From positions 124,001 to 188,000 of the forward strand of contig JAIOPJ010000016.1 in the NCBI GenBank assembly GCA_021413975.1: a DNA stretch of 64,000 nucleotides, given 5' to 3'. The notes below the pieces were generated by a model. That model was not told the DNA's origin. It did not search any database and was given only the letters and a program-made list of their open reading frames with translations. Within the stretch, counting starts at the first letter, position 1. Each line of letters begins with the position of its first letter. The stretch comes from Gemmatimonadota bacterium (lineage in GTDB: Bacteria > Gemmatimonadota > Gemmatimonadetes > Gemmatimonadales > Gemmatimonadaceae). Positions 34,302 to 45,983 of this stretch are shown here, one piece after another. A program made the translations under genes and the position numbers.

Positions 34302-36549
34302 CCGGCACCGGCGTCCGCGCCGGTGCATCGTTCGTCGGCACGGGCTGCGGAGGCTGCGGGGCGAGGCTGCGCACCAGATCCTCGAAGCGCATCGCGACCG
34401 CGACTTCGCGCGTCGTGGCGAGGATGCCGTCGGCATCCTTCTGCCGACCGGCCTGCATGAGCGCCTCGGCCGTCGCGATCCCCGTCGTGACGATCAGTCC
34501 GGGAATCCCCTTCGACGGCCCGTCAACCCAGTCCCCCTTCCGGACGAGCGAGGCGGGGGCCTTGAACTCGTTCCAGAGCGCGAGCGAGCGGTCGATGTCC
34601 ACATAGCCCTCGCCAGGCACGCGGATGACGTTCGCCGTGGCGACGACGCTGTCGGGCATGACGCGTCGCGTGTGGCCCTGCGTCACGACATAGCCACCGA
34701 GCCCCAACTCCTCGGCCAAGTTGCCCGAGGTGCGCGAGAAATGCACGACGCGCTCGTCGTTGTCGAGCAGCATGCGGAGCACGAGGATGTCGGCGCGCGG
34801 CAGCATGCGCGGCTCGATCACGGCGCGGATGTTCCCCTTGGTGAACAGGGCGGGGCGCGTGACCTCCTGATAGAGCGGCAGCCGGTCGGCCTCGTCCATG
34901 GACATCTTGAGGACCGGGCCCGTGGGCTTGGGCCACGGCTTGCCGCGCCAGACCGCCGGACCGGCCGCCTCGTCGTAGTCGAACACGGGGCGGCGGATGA
35001 GCTGTCGCGTGTACCAGTCGGTGTTGAGCAGCGAGGTGTTGGCGATCGTGACATCCTTGCGGATGCCGAGCACCTCCTGCGCGTACCAGAGCGGGAAGGT
35101 GTCGTTGTCGCCGACGGTGACGATGATGCCGTACGGCTCGACCGAGTTGAGGAGGTCGATCGCGAAGTCGGCGGTGTCGGTCTCGCCGGAACGCGAGCTC
35201 GCCTGCCAGTTGCCGAAGAGCGGCACCGTGGCGATCAGCAGCATCGGCGAGGCGATGAGCCAACTGCGCCGGCTCGGGAGGTCGAACGTCTCGAGACCGA
35301 CCTTCACCTTCTCGCTGCCGAAGAGCACGGCGACCGACTCCCAGAGGTAGACGAGCCCGAGTGCCGCCCAGACGCTCCAGGCCGAGAAGCTCCAGAGGAA
35401 GAAGTAGTCGCGGTCGCGGACCTCGCGGTCGACGTTCTGCCCGAGTTCGGGGGACTGCGACGCGCCGTACCTGAAGTTCAGGTAATAGATCAGGATGAAC
35501 GTCAGCGTCAGCATGAGCGGGCCGAAGAACGCGAAGCTCTTGGGATCCCGTCGGTAGTGCACCCAGCCGCCGAGGAGGCCGAGGATGAGGAAGAAGGCCG
35601 CGAGCGCGCCCTGCAGGCCCGGGTTCTCGCCATGGGCATCACGCAGCCACTGCCACTTGAAGTAGAGCCACCACATGCCGATCTGCGCGCCGAGCGGCGC
35701 CTGACGGTCGGCGACGGGCGGCTTGGCGTACTGGCCGCGATCGAAGTTGTACTTGAACGCGGTGTAGGTCCCCTTGGAGAAGGTGCAGGAGACCTCGAGT
35801 CCGTTCCGGCAGGCGGTGGGCTCGCCTTCGTTGATCGCGGGGACGTGGGCGGCGCGGATCGGCTGGGTGGCGAACGAACTGCCGCCGAGCACGAGGGCGC
35901 CTGCCGCGGCGAGGATGAGGCGCCAGCGGAGGAGCGTCGCCGGCTTGCGGATGAGCACCGCGAGGCCGATCGCCGGGATGGAGAGCATCCCCGCCATGTG
36001 ATTGGCGTAGCCGAGGCCGGCGATGAAGGCCAGCAGGACGAGCGTACGGTCGGCCTTGCGGCCATCGGGCTCGTCGCACCAGCGGACGGTGAGCCAGGCC
36101 GAGATCGCGAGGCCGGCGAGTGCGACCGTGTAGACCTTCTCGTTCACGACCGACTGCGACCAGACGGTGAACGACGTGGCGCCGATCAGGGCCGCGAGCG
36201 ACCCGCCGATGATCCGCTGCCACCGCTCCTCGAACCACCCCACCAGCACGCGCTCGGTGATGAGGAACCACATCCCGGCGCTCACGGCGCTGGAGATCGC
36301 CGCGAGGAGGTTGATCCGCATCGCCACGCTGGGCGCGATGGGGAGGATCGCGAAGACGCGCCCGATGAGCACGAAGAGCGGATTCCCGGGCGGATGCGGC
36401 AGACCCAGGGTGTACGCCGCCGTGATGTACTCGCTCGTGTCCCACATCGCCGTCTCGGGGGAGAGCGTGATGAGGTACAGGAGGAAGGTCAGCCCCGCCG
36501 CGATGGTGGCGGCGAGGTAGGAGGGGCGGTAGTCAAGGTCGGCTGACAT
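34291..36549 (-). CDS. DUF2723-family membrane protein
   Basis: A 752-residue protein with about 10-12 hydrophobic segments, then a soluble C-terminal part. The N-terminus from ATG 36549 (MSADLDYRP; ATG 36552 immediately before is equally possible) leads into 'PETAMWDTSEYITAAYTLGLPHPPGNPLFVLIGRVFA', the DUF2723 hallmark with its DTxE and HPPGxP motifs, related to protein O-mannosyltransferase folds. The periplasmic tail includes 'LLNSVEPYGIIVTVGDNDTFPLWYAQEVLGIRKDV'. A glycosyl-transfer role is likely but not shown. Frames upstream of ATG 36552 run into the dispersed repeat. Confidence 0.9.
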   Translation of the reverse strand: MSADLDYRPSYLAATIAAGLTFLLYLITLSPETAMWDTSEYITAAYTLGLPHPPGNPLFVLIGRVFAILPIAPSVAMRINLLAAISSAVSAGMWFLITERVLVGWFEERWQRIIGGSLAALIGATSFTVWSQSVVNEKVYTVALAGLAISAWLTVRWCDEPDGRKADRTLVLLAFIAGLGYANHMAGMLSIPAIGLAVLIRKPATLLRWRLILAAAGALVLGGSSFATQPIRAAHVPAINEGEPTACRNGLEVSCTFSKGTYTAFKYNFDRGQYAKPPVADRQAPLGAQIGMWWLYFKWQWLRDAHGENPGLQGALAAFFLILGLLGGWVHYRRDPKSFAFFGPLMLTLTFILIYYLNFRYGASQSPELGQNVDREVRDRDYFFLWSFSAWSVWAALGLVYLWESVAVLFGSEKVKVGLETFDLPSRRSWLIASPMLLIATVPLFGNWQASSRSGETDTADFAIDLLNSVEPYGIIVTVGDNDTFPLWYAQEVLGIRKDVTIANTSLLNTDWYTRQLIRRPVFDYDEAAGPAVWRGKPWPKPTGPVLKMSMDEADRLPLYQEVTRPALFTKGNIRAVIEPRMLPRADILVLRMLLDNDERVVHFSRTSGNLAEELGLGGYVVTQGHTRRVMPDSVVATANVIRVPGEGYVDIDRSLALWNEFKAPASLVRKGDWVDGPSKGIPGLIVTTGIATAEALMQAGRQKDADGILATTREVAVAMRFEDLVRSLAPQPPQPVPTNDAPARTPVPVRP

Positions 36550-36600
36550 CATTTCGTTCGCTGAGAATTGGGAAGTCGGAAAGCTACGGGGCGGCGGGGG

Positions 36601-36693
36601 GAAGATGAAGGTTGGAGGATGAAGGTTGGAGGATGAAGGTCGAAAGATGGAACGGCCTTCATTCACCCTTCACCCTTCATCCTTCATCCTTGA
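36601..36693. repeat. GATGAAGG-type repeat, inverted pair
   Basis: Between the DUF2723 and purH genes. The plus arm (36601-36652) has three tandem GATGAAGG-type units ending in CGAAAGATGGAAC; the inverted arm (36656-36693) has CCTTCATCCTTCATCCTTGA. The arms are almost contiguous, so a hairpin is likely in RNA read through from purH. Confidence 0.75.
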
Positions 36694-36701
36694 TCCCAGC
36701 C

Positions 36702-38234
36702 TCAGTGCCTGAACGTCCGCTGCCCGGTGAACACCATCGCGATCCCATGCTCGTCCGCGGCCGCGATGACCTCCTCGTCCCGGACCGAGCCCCCGGGTTG
36801 GACGATGGTGCGTACCCCGGCCTGCGCCGCTTGCTCCACGCCGTCGCGGAACGGGAAGAAGGCGTCCGAGCCCAAGGCAGCCCCCTCGGTGGCGTGACCG
36901 CCGGCCTGGGCCTTGTGCACCGCCAGGAAGGCGGCGTCCACCCGGGACATCTGCCCGGCGCCGATGCCGATGGTCGCGCCGTCGCGGGCGAGGACGATCG
37001 CGTTGGACTTCACGCTGGCCACGGCGCGCCAGGCGAAGAGCAGGTCCTTCCACTCGGCCGCCGTCGGCTGGCGCCTGGTCACGACCTTCCAGCCGGAATC
37101 GCCGAGCGCCGCCGGGGCGCCCTCCTGCACCAGGATGCCGCCGCGCACCCGCTTGATGTCCAATGAGCCGGCGCCTGCGCGGACCGTCCCCTCGAGCACC
37201 CGGAGGTTCTTCTTGGCGCCGAGCGCGGTGAGCGCCGCCGGCGTGAAGCTCGGGGCCACGATGCACTCCACGAAGAGCGACGCGACGGCCTGGGCCGCGG
37301 TCTCGTCCACCTCGACCGAGAACGCGATGACCGAGCCGAATGCCGAGACCGGGTCGCACGCGAGCGCCTTCTGGTAGGCCTCCAGCGCCGTGGACCCCGT
37401 CGCGAGGCCACAGGGCGTGGTGTGCTTCACGATCGCGCAGGCGGTCTCGCCGGCGAAGGGATCGATCGCGAGCATCGCGCCTTCGAGGTCGAGGAAGTTG
37501 TTGAACGAGAGCTCCTTGCCGCCGTGCTGCTGGAGTGCGCCGAGTCCGGCGCCGGCCCGCTCCACGTAGAACGCGGCGGCCTGTCCCGGATTCTCGCCGT
37601 AGCGCAGCGACTGCGCGCGTTCGAACGCCAGGGTGAGCTTCTCCGGGAACCGGTCACCGCGCTGTGCCGCGAACCAGCTGCTGATGGCGGCGTCGTAGGC
37701 GGCGGTGTGCGCGTACACCTTCTCGGCGAGATCACGGCGCAGCTCGGCGGCATCGCCTCCGTTCCCGAGCGCCTCGAGCACCCGCGCGTAGTCGTCGGGA
37801 TCGACCACCACCGTGACCGCGGCGAAGTTCTTCGCGGCGCTGCGCAGCATCGACGGGCCACCGATGTCGATCTGCTCGATCACGTGCTCGGGCGCGAGTC
37901 CCGCCTTGGCCGCGGTCTCGCGGAACGGATAGAGGTTCACGCACACGAGGTCGATCGGTGCGATCCCGTGCTCGGCGATCGCCGCCATGTGCTCGGGCAG
38001 GTCGCGGCGCGCGAGGAGTCCGCCATGCACCGCGGGGTGCAGGGTCTTCACCCGGCCGTCGAGCATCTCGGGGAACCTGGTCACGTCGGCGACGTCGGTC
38101 ACCGCGAGCCCGGCCGCGCGAAGCGCCTTGGAGGTCCCGCCGGTGGAGAGCAGCTGGAAGCCGAGGGCGCGCAGACCCTTGGCAAACTCGATCAGGCCGG
38201 ACTTGTCGGAGACGGAGAGCAGGGCGGAGGGCAT
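36702..38234 (-). CDS. purH: Bifunctional AICAR transformylase/IMP cyclohydrolase
   Basis: A 510-residue enzyme for the last two steps of IMP synthesis. The N-terminal MGS-like IMP cyclohydrolase domain starts [18 protein letters not shown] and includes '[13 protein letters not shown]' and '[19 protein letters not shown]'. The C-terminal transformylase domain has '[14 protein letters not shown]', 'KHTTPCG' (His in the KHTxPCG motif, Thr replacing the usual Asn), and ends '[12 protein letters not shown]'. Start ATG 38234. purN lies just upstream on the same strand. Confidence 0.96.
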   Translation of the reverse strand: MPSALLSVSDKSGLIEFAKGLRALGFQLLSTGGTSKALRAAGLAVTDVADVTRFPEMLDGRVKTLHPAVHGGLLARRDLPEHMAAIAEHGIAPIDLVCVNLYPFRETAAKAGLAPEHVIEQIDIGGPSMLRSAAKNFAAVTVVVDPDDYARVLEALGNGGDAAELRRDLAEKVYAHTAAYDAAISSWFAAQRGDRFPEKLTLAFERAQSLRYGENPGQAAAFYVERAGAGLGALQQHGGKELSFNNFLDLEGAMLAIDPFAGETACAIVKHTTPCGLATGSTALEAYQKALACDPVSAFGSVIAFSVEVDETAAQAVASLFVECIVAPSFTPAALTALGAKKNLRVLEGTVRAGAGSLDIKRVRGGILVQEGAPAALGDSGWKVVTRRQPTAAEWKDLLFAWRAVASVKSNAIVLARDGATIGIGAGQMSRVDAAFLAVHKAQAGGHATEGAALGSDAFFPFRDGVEQAAQAGVRTIVQPGGSVRDEEVIAAADEHGIAMVFTGQRTFRH

Positions 38235-38295
38235 GCGAGGTGCGGAGGAGGGAGGGTGGCGCGGAGCACGGAGCGCGAGATTCGAGAGGCGGAGG

Positions 38296-38961
38296 CTACG
38301 GCGATCCGGGGACGGACGACGGCGCACGCTCCACGTGGAAGGTCGGAACGCCCGTGACCGTTCCATCGGCCGCGAGCACGGTGCGACCGGCGCAGACCGA
38401 TGCGAGGCAACGCGGGTAGATGAAGTGCTCGGCCGCGAGCACGCGCGTGGCCAGTGTGCCCGGCGTGTCGTCGGCACGCACGGGGACGCGCCATTGCGCG
38501 ATGATCGCACCCTCGTCGTACTTCTCGCTGACGAAGTGCACCGTCGGTCCGCTCATGGTCGCGCCCGCGCGCAGCACGGCCTCGTGCACATGGTGACTGT
38601 ACATGCCCGGGCCGCCGAACGCGGGGAGCAGCGCGGGGTGCACATTGACCAGCCGCCCGCGGAAGGTCGTCACGACGTCAGGCGGCACGAGGCGCAGGTA
38701 CCCCGCGAGCGCGACATGGGTGATGCGGTGCTCGGCGAGCAGCGCGCCCAGCTCGTGGCTCCGCTCGCGCGGCAGCCAGACGGCCGGTATCCCGTGCGTG
38801 CGCGCGCGTTCGAGCGCCCCCGCGGACTCGCGATCGCTCACCACCAGCGCGACGCGGGCCGGCGCATCGGACCCGAGCGCGTCGAAGTGGTCGATGATCG
38901 ACTGGAGGTTGCTGCCGCCACCGGAGGCCAGCACGGCGAGGCGCGAGGGTGTATCCGTCAC
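38296..38961 (-). CDS. purN: Phosphoribosylglycinamide formyltransferase
   Basis: A 221-residue formyl-THF-dependent GAR transformylase of purine synthesis. 'RLAVLASGGGSNLQSIIDHF' binds the phosphate. 'RLVNVHPALLPAFGG' carries the Asn and His of the active site, and 'VSEKYDEGAIIAQWRVPV' carries the Asp. Length is normal. Together with purH it forms a pur pair. Confidence 0.96.
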   Translation of the reverse strand: MTDTPSRLAVLASGGGSNLQSIIDHFDALGSDAPARVALVVSDRESAGALERARTHGIPAVWLPRERSHELGALLAEHRITHVALAGYLRLVPPDVVTTFRGRLVNVHPALLPAFGGPGMYSHHVHEAVLRAGATMSGPTVHFVSEKYDEGAIIAQWRVPVRADDTPGTLATRVLAAEHFIYPRCLASVCAGRTVLAADGTVTGVPTFHVERAPSSVPGSP

Positions 38962-38993
38962 CAGCTGAATCTACCGCCGAGGGCCCCGGACCG

Positions 38994-39536
38994 TCAGCGC
39001 AGCACGCGCGCGGCGACCGTGGCGAGATCGGGAACGAACTCGGCTTCACGCGCGGCCCGTTCCTTGTCGGCCTCGGGTGTGTCGGGGCTCGGGATGAGGA
39101 AACCGCGTCCGCCGAGTTCGAGGGCCGGCGCGACGTCGCGCCAGCGATCACCCACGAAGACCGAGCCGACGAAGTCGATCCCCAGTGCGTCGCGCGCCTG
39201 CTCGTACATGAGCGTGCCGGGCTTGCGACAGCGGCACGGGCCGGTGACGTCAGGATGGTGCGGGCAGTGCTTCGTCAGACTGAGCGTGATGCCGTGCTCG
39301 GCGAGCAGTTCGTCGAGCCGCGCGCGGACCGCGAGGTAGTTCTGCTCGGAGACCTTCCCCAGCGCGATGCCGCTCTGGTTGGTCACGACCACGATCGTCC
39401 ACCCGGCCTCGGCGAAGGCGCGCAGGAACTCCACGGCGCCCGGGAGCAGCGCGACGAGCGACGCGTCATGCAGATAGTGGGCGTCGTGGATGATCGTACC
39501 GTCGCGATCGACGAAGAGGGCGGGGCGCGAGGTCAT
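38994..39536 (-). CDS. gmhB: D-glycero-beta-D-manno-heptose 1,7-bisphosphate 7-phosphatase
   Basis: A 180-residue HAD phosphatase. Nucleophile and acid D10/D12 in 'FVDRDGTII', 'VVVTNQSGIALG', and the zinc-binding loop 'CPHHPDVTGPCRCRKPG' with C91, H93, C101 and C103, which distinguishes GmhB-type from plain histidinol-phosphatase. It supplies ADP-heptose for lipopolysaccharide inner core, consistent with a diderm cell. The start overlaps the selA stop by 4 bases. Confidence 0.92.
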   Translation of the reverse strand: MTSRPALFVDRDGTIIHDAHYLHDASLVALLPGAVEFLRAFAEAGWTIVVVTNQSGIALGKVSEQNYLAVRARLDELLAEHGITLSLTKHCPHHPDVTGPCRCRKPGTLMYEQARDALGIDFVGSVFVGDRWRDVAPALELGGRGFLIPSPDTPEADKERAAREAEFVPDLATVAARVLR

Positions 39537-40873
39537 GCGAGCGCGGCGGTGATGAGCGAGAGGAGGACTGCGTCGTCGCTGGGGTCGACGCCGCGGAGAT
39601 CGAGCCGGAGACGGCCAGCCTCGATGCGCGCGATCACCGGCACGACGCCATTGCGCAGGCGCGCCTGAATCGCATTCGCGTCACCGCCGAGGGTGAGGGC
39701 CCACGACGGGATGCGGGCGGTGGGGAAGGCACCGCCACCGACCGTCGCTTCGCTCGGCTCCACCCGCGCGTCGATCGTCGCTGCCATGGCGTCGGCACGG
39801 GCCCGGATGCTCTCGGCGCTCGCCGTGAGCATCGCGAGCGCAGGGATGCCGCGGCGGGCCCGGTCCGGCTCGCGATAGAGCGCGAGCGTGGCCTCGAGGG
39901 CCGCGAGCGTGAGCTTGTCCACGCGCAGGGCGCGCGCGAGCGGATGCTTGCGCAAGCGATCGATCGCATCGCGGGCACCGACGATGATGCCGCACTGCGG
40001 ACCGCCGAGCAATTTGTCGCCGCTCATCATCACGAGCGTCGCACCCTCGGCGACCGCCTCGCGCGCGGTGAGCTCACCGGTCAGGCCCCACGGGGAGAGG
40101 TCGAGCATGAGACCGCTGCCGAAGTCATGGAGCAGCGGCAGACCGGCTTCCGCGGCGATCGGCACGAGGTCGCGCACGCCCGCTTCGGCGACGAAACCCT
40201 CCTGCGCGAAGTTGCTGCGGTGCACCTTCACGATGGTCCCGGTGCGCGGCGAGAGCGCGCGCCGGTAGTCGTCCGGGTGCGTGCGGTTGGTGGTGCCGAC
40301 CTCCACGAGCGTGGTGCCGCTCGTGGCCATGATGTCGGGCACGCGGAAGCTGCCGCCGATCTCGACGAGCTCGCCGCGACTCACGATCGTCTCGCGACCG
40401 GCGGCGAAGGTCTGCAGGGCGAGCACGAGCGCGGCGGCGCAGTTGTTGACGACCAACGCGTCCTCGGCGCCGGTGAGCTCGGCGAGCAACGCGGCGCAGT
40501 GCACATGCCTGCTGCCGCGCGCGCCGAGCGCGACGTCGTACTCGAGGGTCGAGGCCGCGCGCGCGACCTCCGCGATCGCCTCGAGCGCTGCCGGTGCGAG
40601 TGGCGCCCGGCCGAGGTTGGTGTGCAGCACGACGCCGGTGGCGTTGATCGCCGCCCGCAGCGAGGGCCGCGTGCGCTCGGCGACGTGCGACTCGACGGCG
40701 CGGATCCAGGCGTCGTCTTCCGCAGGGAGCGCGGCGCCGGCACGCGCGGCTGCGATCACGGCGCGCAGTGCCTCGGTGACGAGCGCGCGCGGGAGTCGGT
40801 CGGCGAGAGCCTGCATCGCCGGTCGCTCGATGAGCGCGCCGACCGAGGGGAGCGCCCGGCGCAGGTCGGTCAC
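39533..40873 (-). CDS. selA: L-seryl-tRNA(Sec) selenium transferase
   Basis: A 446-residue PLP enzyme that converts Ser-tRNA(Sec) to Sec-tRNA(Sec). Features: 'INATGVVLHTNLGRAPLA', 'GSRHVHCAALLAELTGAEDALVVNNCAAALVLAL', 'RGELVEIGGSFRVPDIM', 'VGTTNRTHPDDY' and the PLP Lys in 'VMMSGDKLLGGPQCGIIVG'. Length is normal. Its presence implies selenoprotein synthesis, but selB, selC and selD are not in the window. It overlaps genes on both sides. Confidence 0.95.
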   Translation of the reverse strand: MTDLRRALPSVGALIERPAMQALADRLPRALVTEALRAVIAAARAGAALPAEDDAWIRAVESHVAERTRPSLRAAINATGVVLHTNLGRAPLAPAALEAIAEVARAASTLEYDVALGARGSRHVHCAALLAELTGAEDALVVNNCAAALVLALQTFAAGRETIVSRGELVEIGGSFRVPDIMATSGTTLVEVGTTNRTHPDDYRRALSPRTGTIVKVHRSNFAQEGFVAEAGVRDLVPIAAEAGLPLLHDFGSGLMLDLSPWGLTGELTAREAVAEGATLVMMSGDKLLGGPQCGIIVGARDAIDRLRKHPLARALRVDKLTLAALEATLALYREPDRARRGIPALAMLTASAESIRARADAMAATIDARVEPSEATVGGGAFPTARIPSWALTLGGDANAIQARLRNGVVPVIARIEAGRLRLDLRGVDPSDDAVLLSLITAALA

Positions 40874-42266
40874 CAGCGAGGGCGGCGGACGTCAGGCTTG
40901 GCCGGTGCCGCGGGCGCGGCCGGCACTGCGGGCTTCGTGGTCGCCGACGAGTCGCGCGGCACCGCCGGCGGCCGGAGCTTGAACTCGCGCTCCGACGCTC
41001 GCACCACGCCGGTGAGACCCCTGATCGCGCGCACCTTCAATCGGTAGTCGCCCGGAGGGAGCGGTGCATCGTAGCGCACGACCCAGGCCTGGATGGGGAT
41101 CGGCCGGTTGAGCTTGGGTGGCGGCACCGTATCGACGACCGCACCGGGTCGCGCCAGCGAGAATCGCGCACCGGGCGCGATCTGCACCGGTCGCGGCGCC
41201 CTGGACGTGTCCGCGCGTGCGGGTCGGCCCGCGCTCGCCGGCGCGGCCGAATCCGCGGGCGGTGCCGCGGAGTCGGCCGCCGCGCGGGCGGCGGTGGCGA
41301 GGGAATCGAACCGCGACGCCGGAATCATCACGCCGATCCGGACGTACGACGAGTCGTTGCGCATGATCACGAGCGTGGACGAATCGGGCGACCAGGCCAC
41401 GTCCACGCCGCGGTCGAACTTGATGCGCAGCGCCGTGGAGTCGATGGGCTCGAGCGTCTCGATCCGCGGGCCGATGGTGTCGTGCGCGAACGCGTAGAGT
41501 TCGGTCGTGACGGTGCTGTCGACGGTGATGGTGGTGGAGTCGAGCAGCTCGCGCGGATCGATCGTGCGATCGGCGTTGGCGTCGAGCCAGCCGCGCAACG
41601 CATACGTGCCGGGGGCGAGGTCGCGCACCGTGAAGCGACCGGTGGAATCGGCGCGGGCGGACCAGCGCAACAGTGAGTCCGCGCGGGAGAAGACCTCGAT
41701 CCGCGCGCCGGGGGCGGTCTTGTTCCCGACCCAGTCGAAGATCAGGCCGCTGATCGTGCTGCGCGTGGGCTGCGGCCCGGTGGAGAAGACGAGTTCGACG
41801 GGGACGCGCAGGATGTTGCTGCGCAGGTCACCGAGGCCGGGGAGGATGGTGACGCGATAGGTGGTGTTGGGCCGGAACCCGTTGCGCGGCTCGATCTCGA
41901 TCGCGTCGCGGCGCCAGGTCACGCGCTCGCGGCCGTCGCCGGGCGAGACCGAGACGAGCGAGGCGAGCGAGGAGGCGTTGCTGCTGCTCGCGAAGGCCGA
42001 GCCCGAGCCACCACCGCCTCCACCATTGCCGCCGCTGCCACTCGTGAGCGGTGTGGAGCGCTCGTTCACGACCTCGTCGAAACGGAAGACGATCGACCGC
42101 GCGCGCACGTTCACGCTGTTCGTGTCGGGCGTGACCCTGATGAGCTGCGGCGGCTCCTTGTCCGGCGGGCCGCCGGGGGGGATGCCCGGCGACGCACAGG
42201 CGGAGACACCGAGCACGAGCACGGCGGAACCCAGGACCATCGCCTGGCGCACGCGCCCGACGCGAC

Positions 42267-42270
<4 letters not shown>
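40870..42270 (-). CDS. Ig-like (SbsA-type) domain lipoprotein
   Basis: A 466-residue protein from GTG 42270 (overlapping the valS stop; ATG 42240 is an in-frame alternative). SPII signal peptide with lipobox 'VLGVSAC'. Domains: an SbsA/Big_5-type Ig domain ('PPQLIRVTPDTNSVNVRARSI') interrupted by a Gly/Ser-rich insert, a carboxypeptidase-regulatory-like domain ('GARIEVFSRADSLLRWSARADS', 'DLAPGTYALRGWLDANADR'), and a Pro/Ala-rich tail. This layout is common in surface lipoproteins of several diderm phyla. Function unknown. Confidence 0.85.
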
Positions 42271-45029
<2,759 letters not shown>

Positions 45030-45078
45030 GCCCCAAAGCTAGCGGGGCCGACCGTGGCGGGGCCACGGTCGGGGCACG

Positions 45079-45714
45079 TCACCTCGGGCGGATGATCGCC
45101 AGCTTCTCGCGCACGCGCGTGATGCCCGGGACGCCGCGCGCGATCGTCACCGCGTACGTCACCTCGCGGGCGGACCGCACACGGCCACGGAGGATGATGT
45201 CGCCCTCGCCGACGTCCTCGATCTCGACCGCGCGGGCGGCGAGGATCGGGTCGTTCGAGAAGGCTTCGAGGACGCGGGTGTCGAGGACGCGGTCGGGCTC
45301 GTCGTCCGCGTCGTCCTCTTCGTCCTCGTCGTCGTCCTCTTCGTCGTCCTCGAGTTCGTCGTCTCCGTCGTCCTCGTCCAGCTCATCGTCCAGATCCTCG
45401 TCGAGATCCTCATCGAGATCCTCGTCCCCCATGTCCGGGTCCGGATCCTCGTCCCGTTCCGAGGGGTCCCCCGCCCAGGCCTCCTGCAGCCCGCGCGCCG
45501 TCTCCAGGAGTGGTCCGATGTTCTCCACGAGCATCGACGCCACCCCGCGGCCGCGGGCCACGAGCTTGCGGAACGACACCTTGCGGCCGCTCCGGCGCTC
45601 GGCGACGAGCACCCCCGCGCCGAGCCCGAGGAGGGCACCGGCCGCGAGCCAGAGCAGGGTGTGGCCGGAGTCCCGTTCTTCGACGCGGATGGTGCGCATG
45701 CGTGGCCTGGTCAT
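45079..45714 (-). CDS. BON-domain protein with long Asp/Glu tract
   Basis: A 211-residue protein, start taken as ATG 45714 (MTRPRMRTIRV; ATG 45732 is an alternative). A transmembrane helix lies near 15-35 ('LLWLAAGALLGLGAGVLVA'), a basic stretch follows, then about 55 residues made almost only of Asp and Glu, encoded at roughly 45294-45452, and a C-terminal BON domain ('ILRGRVRSAREVTYAVTIAR', 'GVPGITRVREKLAIIRPR'). BON domains often bind phospholipid; the acidic arm might bind cations or basic proteins. Function unknown. Confidence 0.82.
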   Translation of the reverse strand: MTRPRMRTIRVEERDSGHTLLWLAAGALLGLGAGVLVAERRSGRKVSFRKLVARGRGVASMLVENIGPLLETARGLQEAWAGDPSERDEDPDPDMGDEDLDEDLDEDLDDELDEDDGDDELEDDEEDDDEDEEDDADDEPDRVLDTRVLEAFSNDPILAARAVEIEDVGEGDIILRGRVRSAREVTYAVTIARGVPGITRVREKLAIIRPR

Positions 45715-45821
45715 GGTTGGCGGGGCTCCCATCGCCCCGCTACTTTGAAGGCTGACCCCTGTGGCGCGCTTCGGCAAGCAGGGAAGCCCCCGCGCGCCTC
45801 GATTCCGCACCGACCTTCCTC

Positions 45822-45983
45822 ATGCCGAAGCGTTCTCCGTTCCTCTCGTCCACCGACGCGCCGCTGGCGAAAGGGCTCGTGATCGGTTGGGGCGTCTTCA
45901 TGCTGTTCACGGTCGTGGGGGTCGCGATCGCGCTCCGTCTCAGCGCGTCGACGCCGATCCTGCTCACCGTGACCTCGCCATGA
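45822..45983 (+). CDS. Small single-pass membrane protein, hypothetical
   Basis: A 53-residue frame from ATG 45822, ending TGA 45981-45983 and overlapping the thrS start by ATGA. One hydrophobic helix at about 18-40 ('LVIGWGVFMLFTVVGVAIAL') after a short basic N-terminus. GC at third codon positions is as high as in neighbouring genes, which supports coding. No family recognised. Confidence 0.6.
   Translation: MPKRSPFLSSTDAPLAKGLVIGWGVFMLFTVVGVAIALRLSASTPILLTVTSP

Noticed and set aside
34075..36546. 823-residue plus-strand frame opposite the DUF2723 gene
   Set aside because: Charged antisense frame without motifs; the minus strand encodes clear membrane helices and the HPPGxP motif.
36601..36693. 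CRISPR-like array
   Set aside because: Short irregular units without uniform spacers; the second half is the reverse complement of the first, which fits an inverted-repeat element.
45294..45452. Minisatellite DNA repeat
   Set aside because: The GAG/GAC-like pattern follows from an Asp/Glu tract in a coding frame and the codons are mixed.
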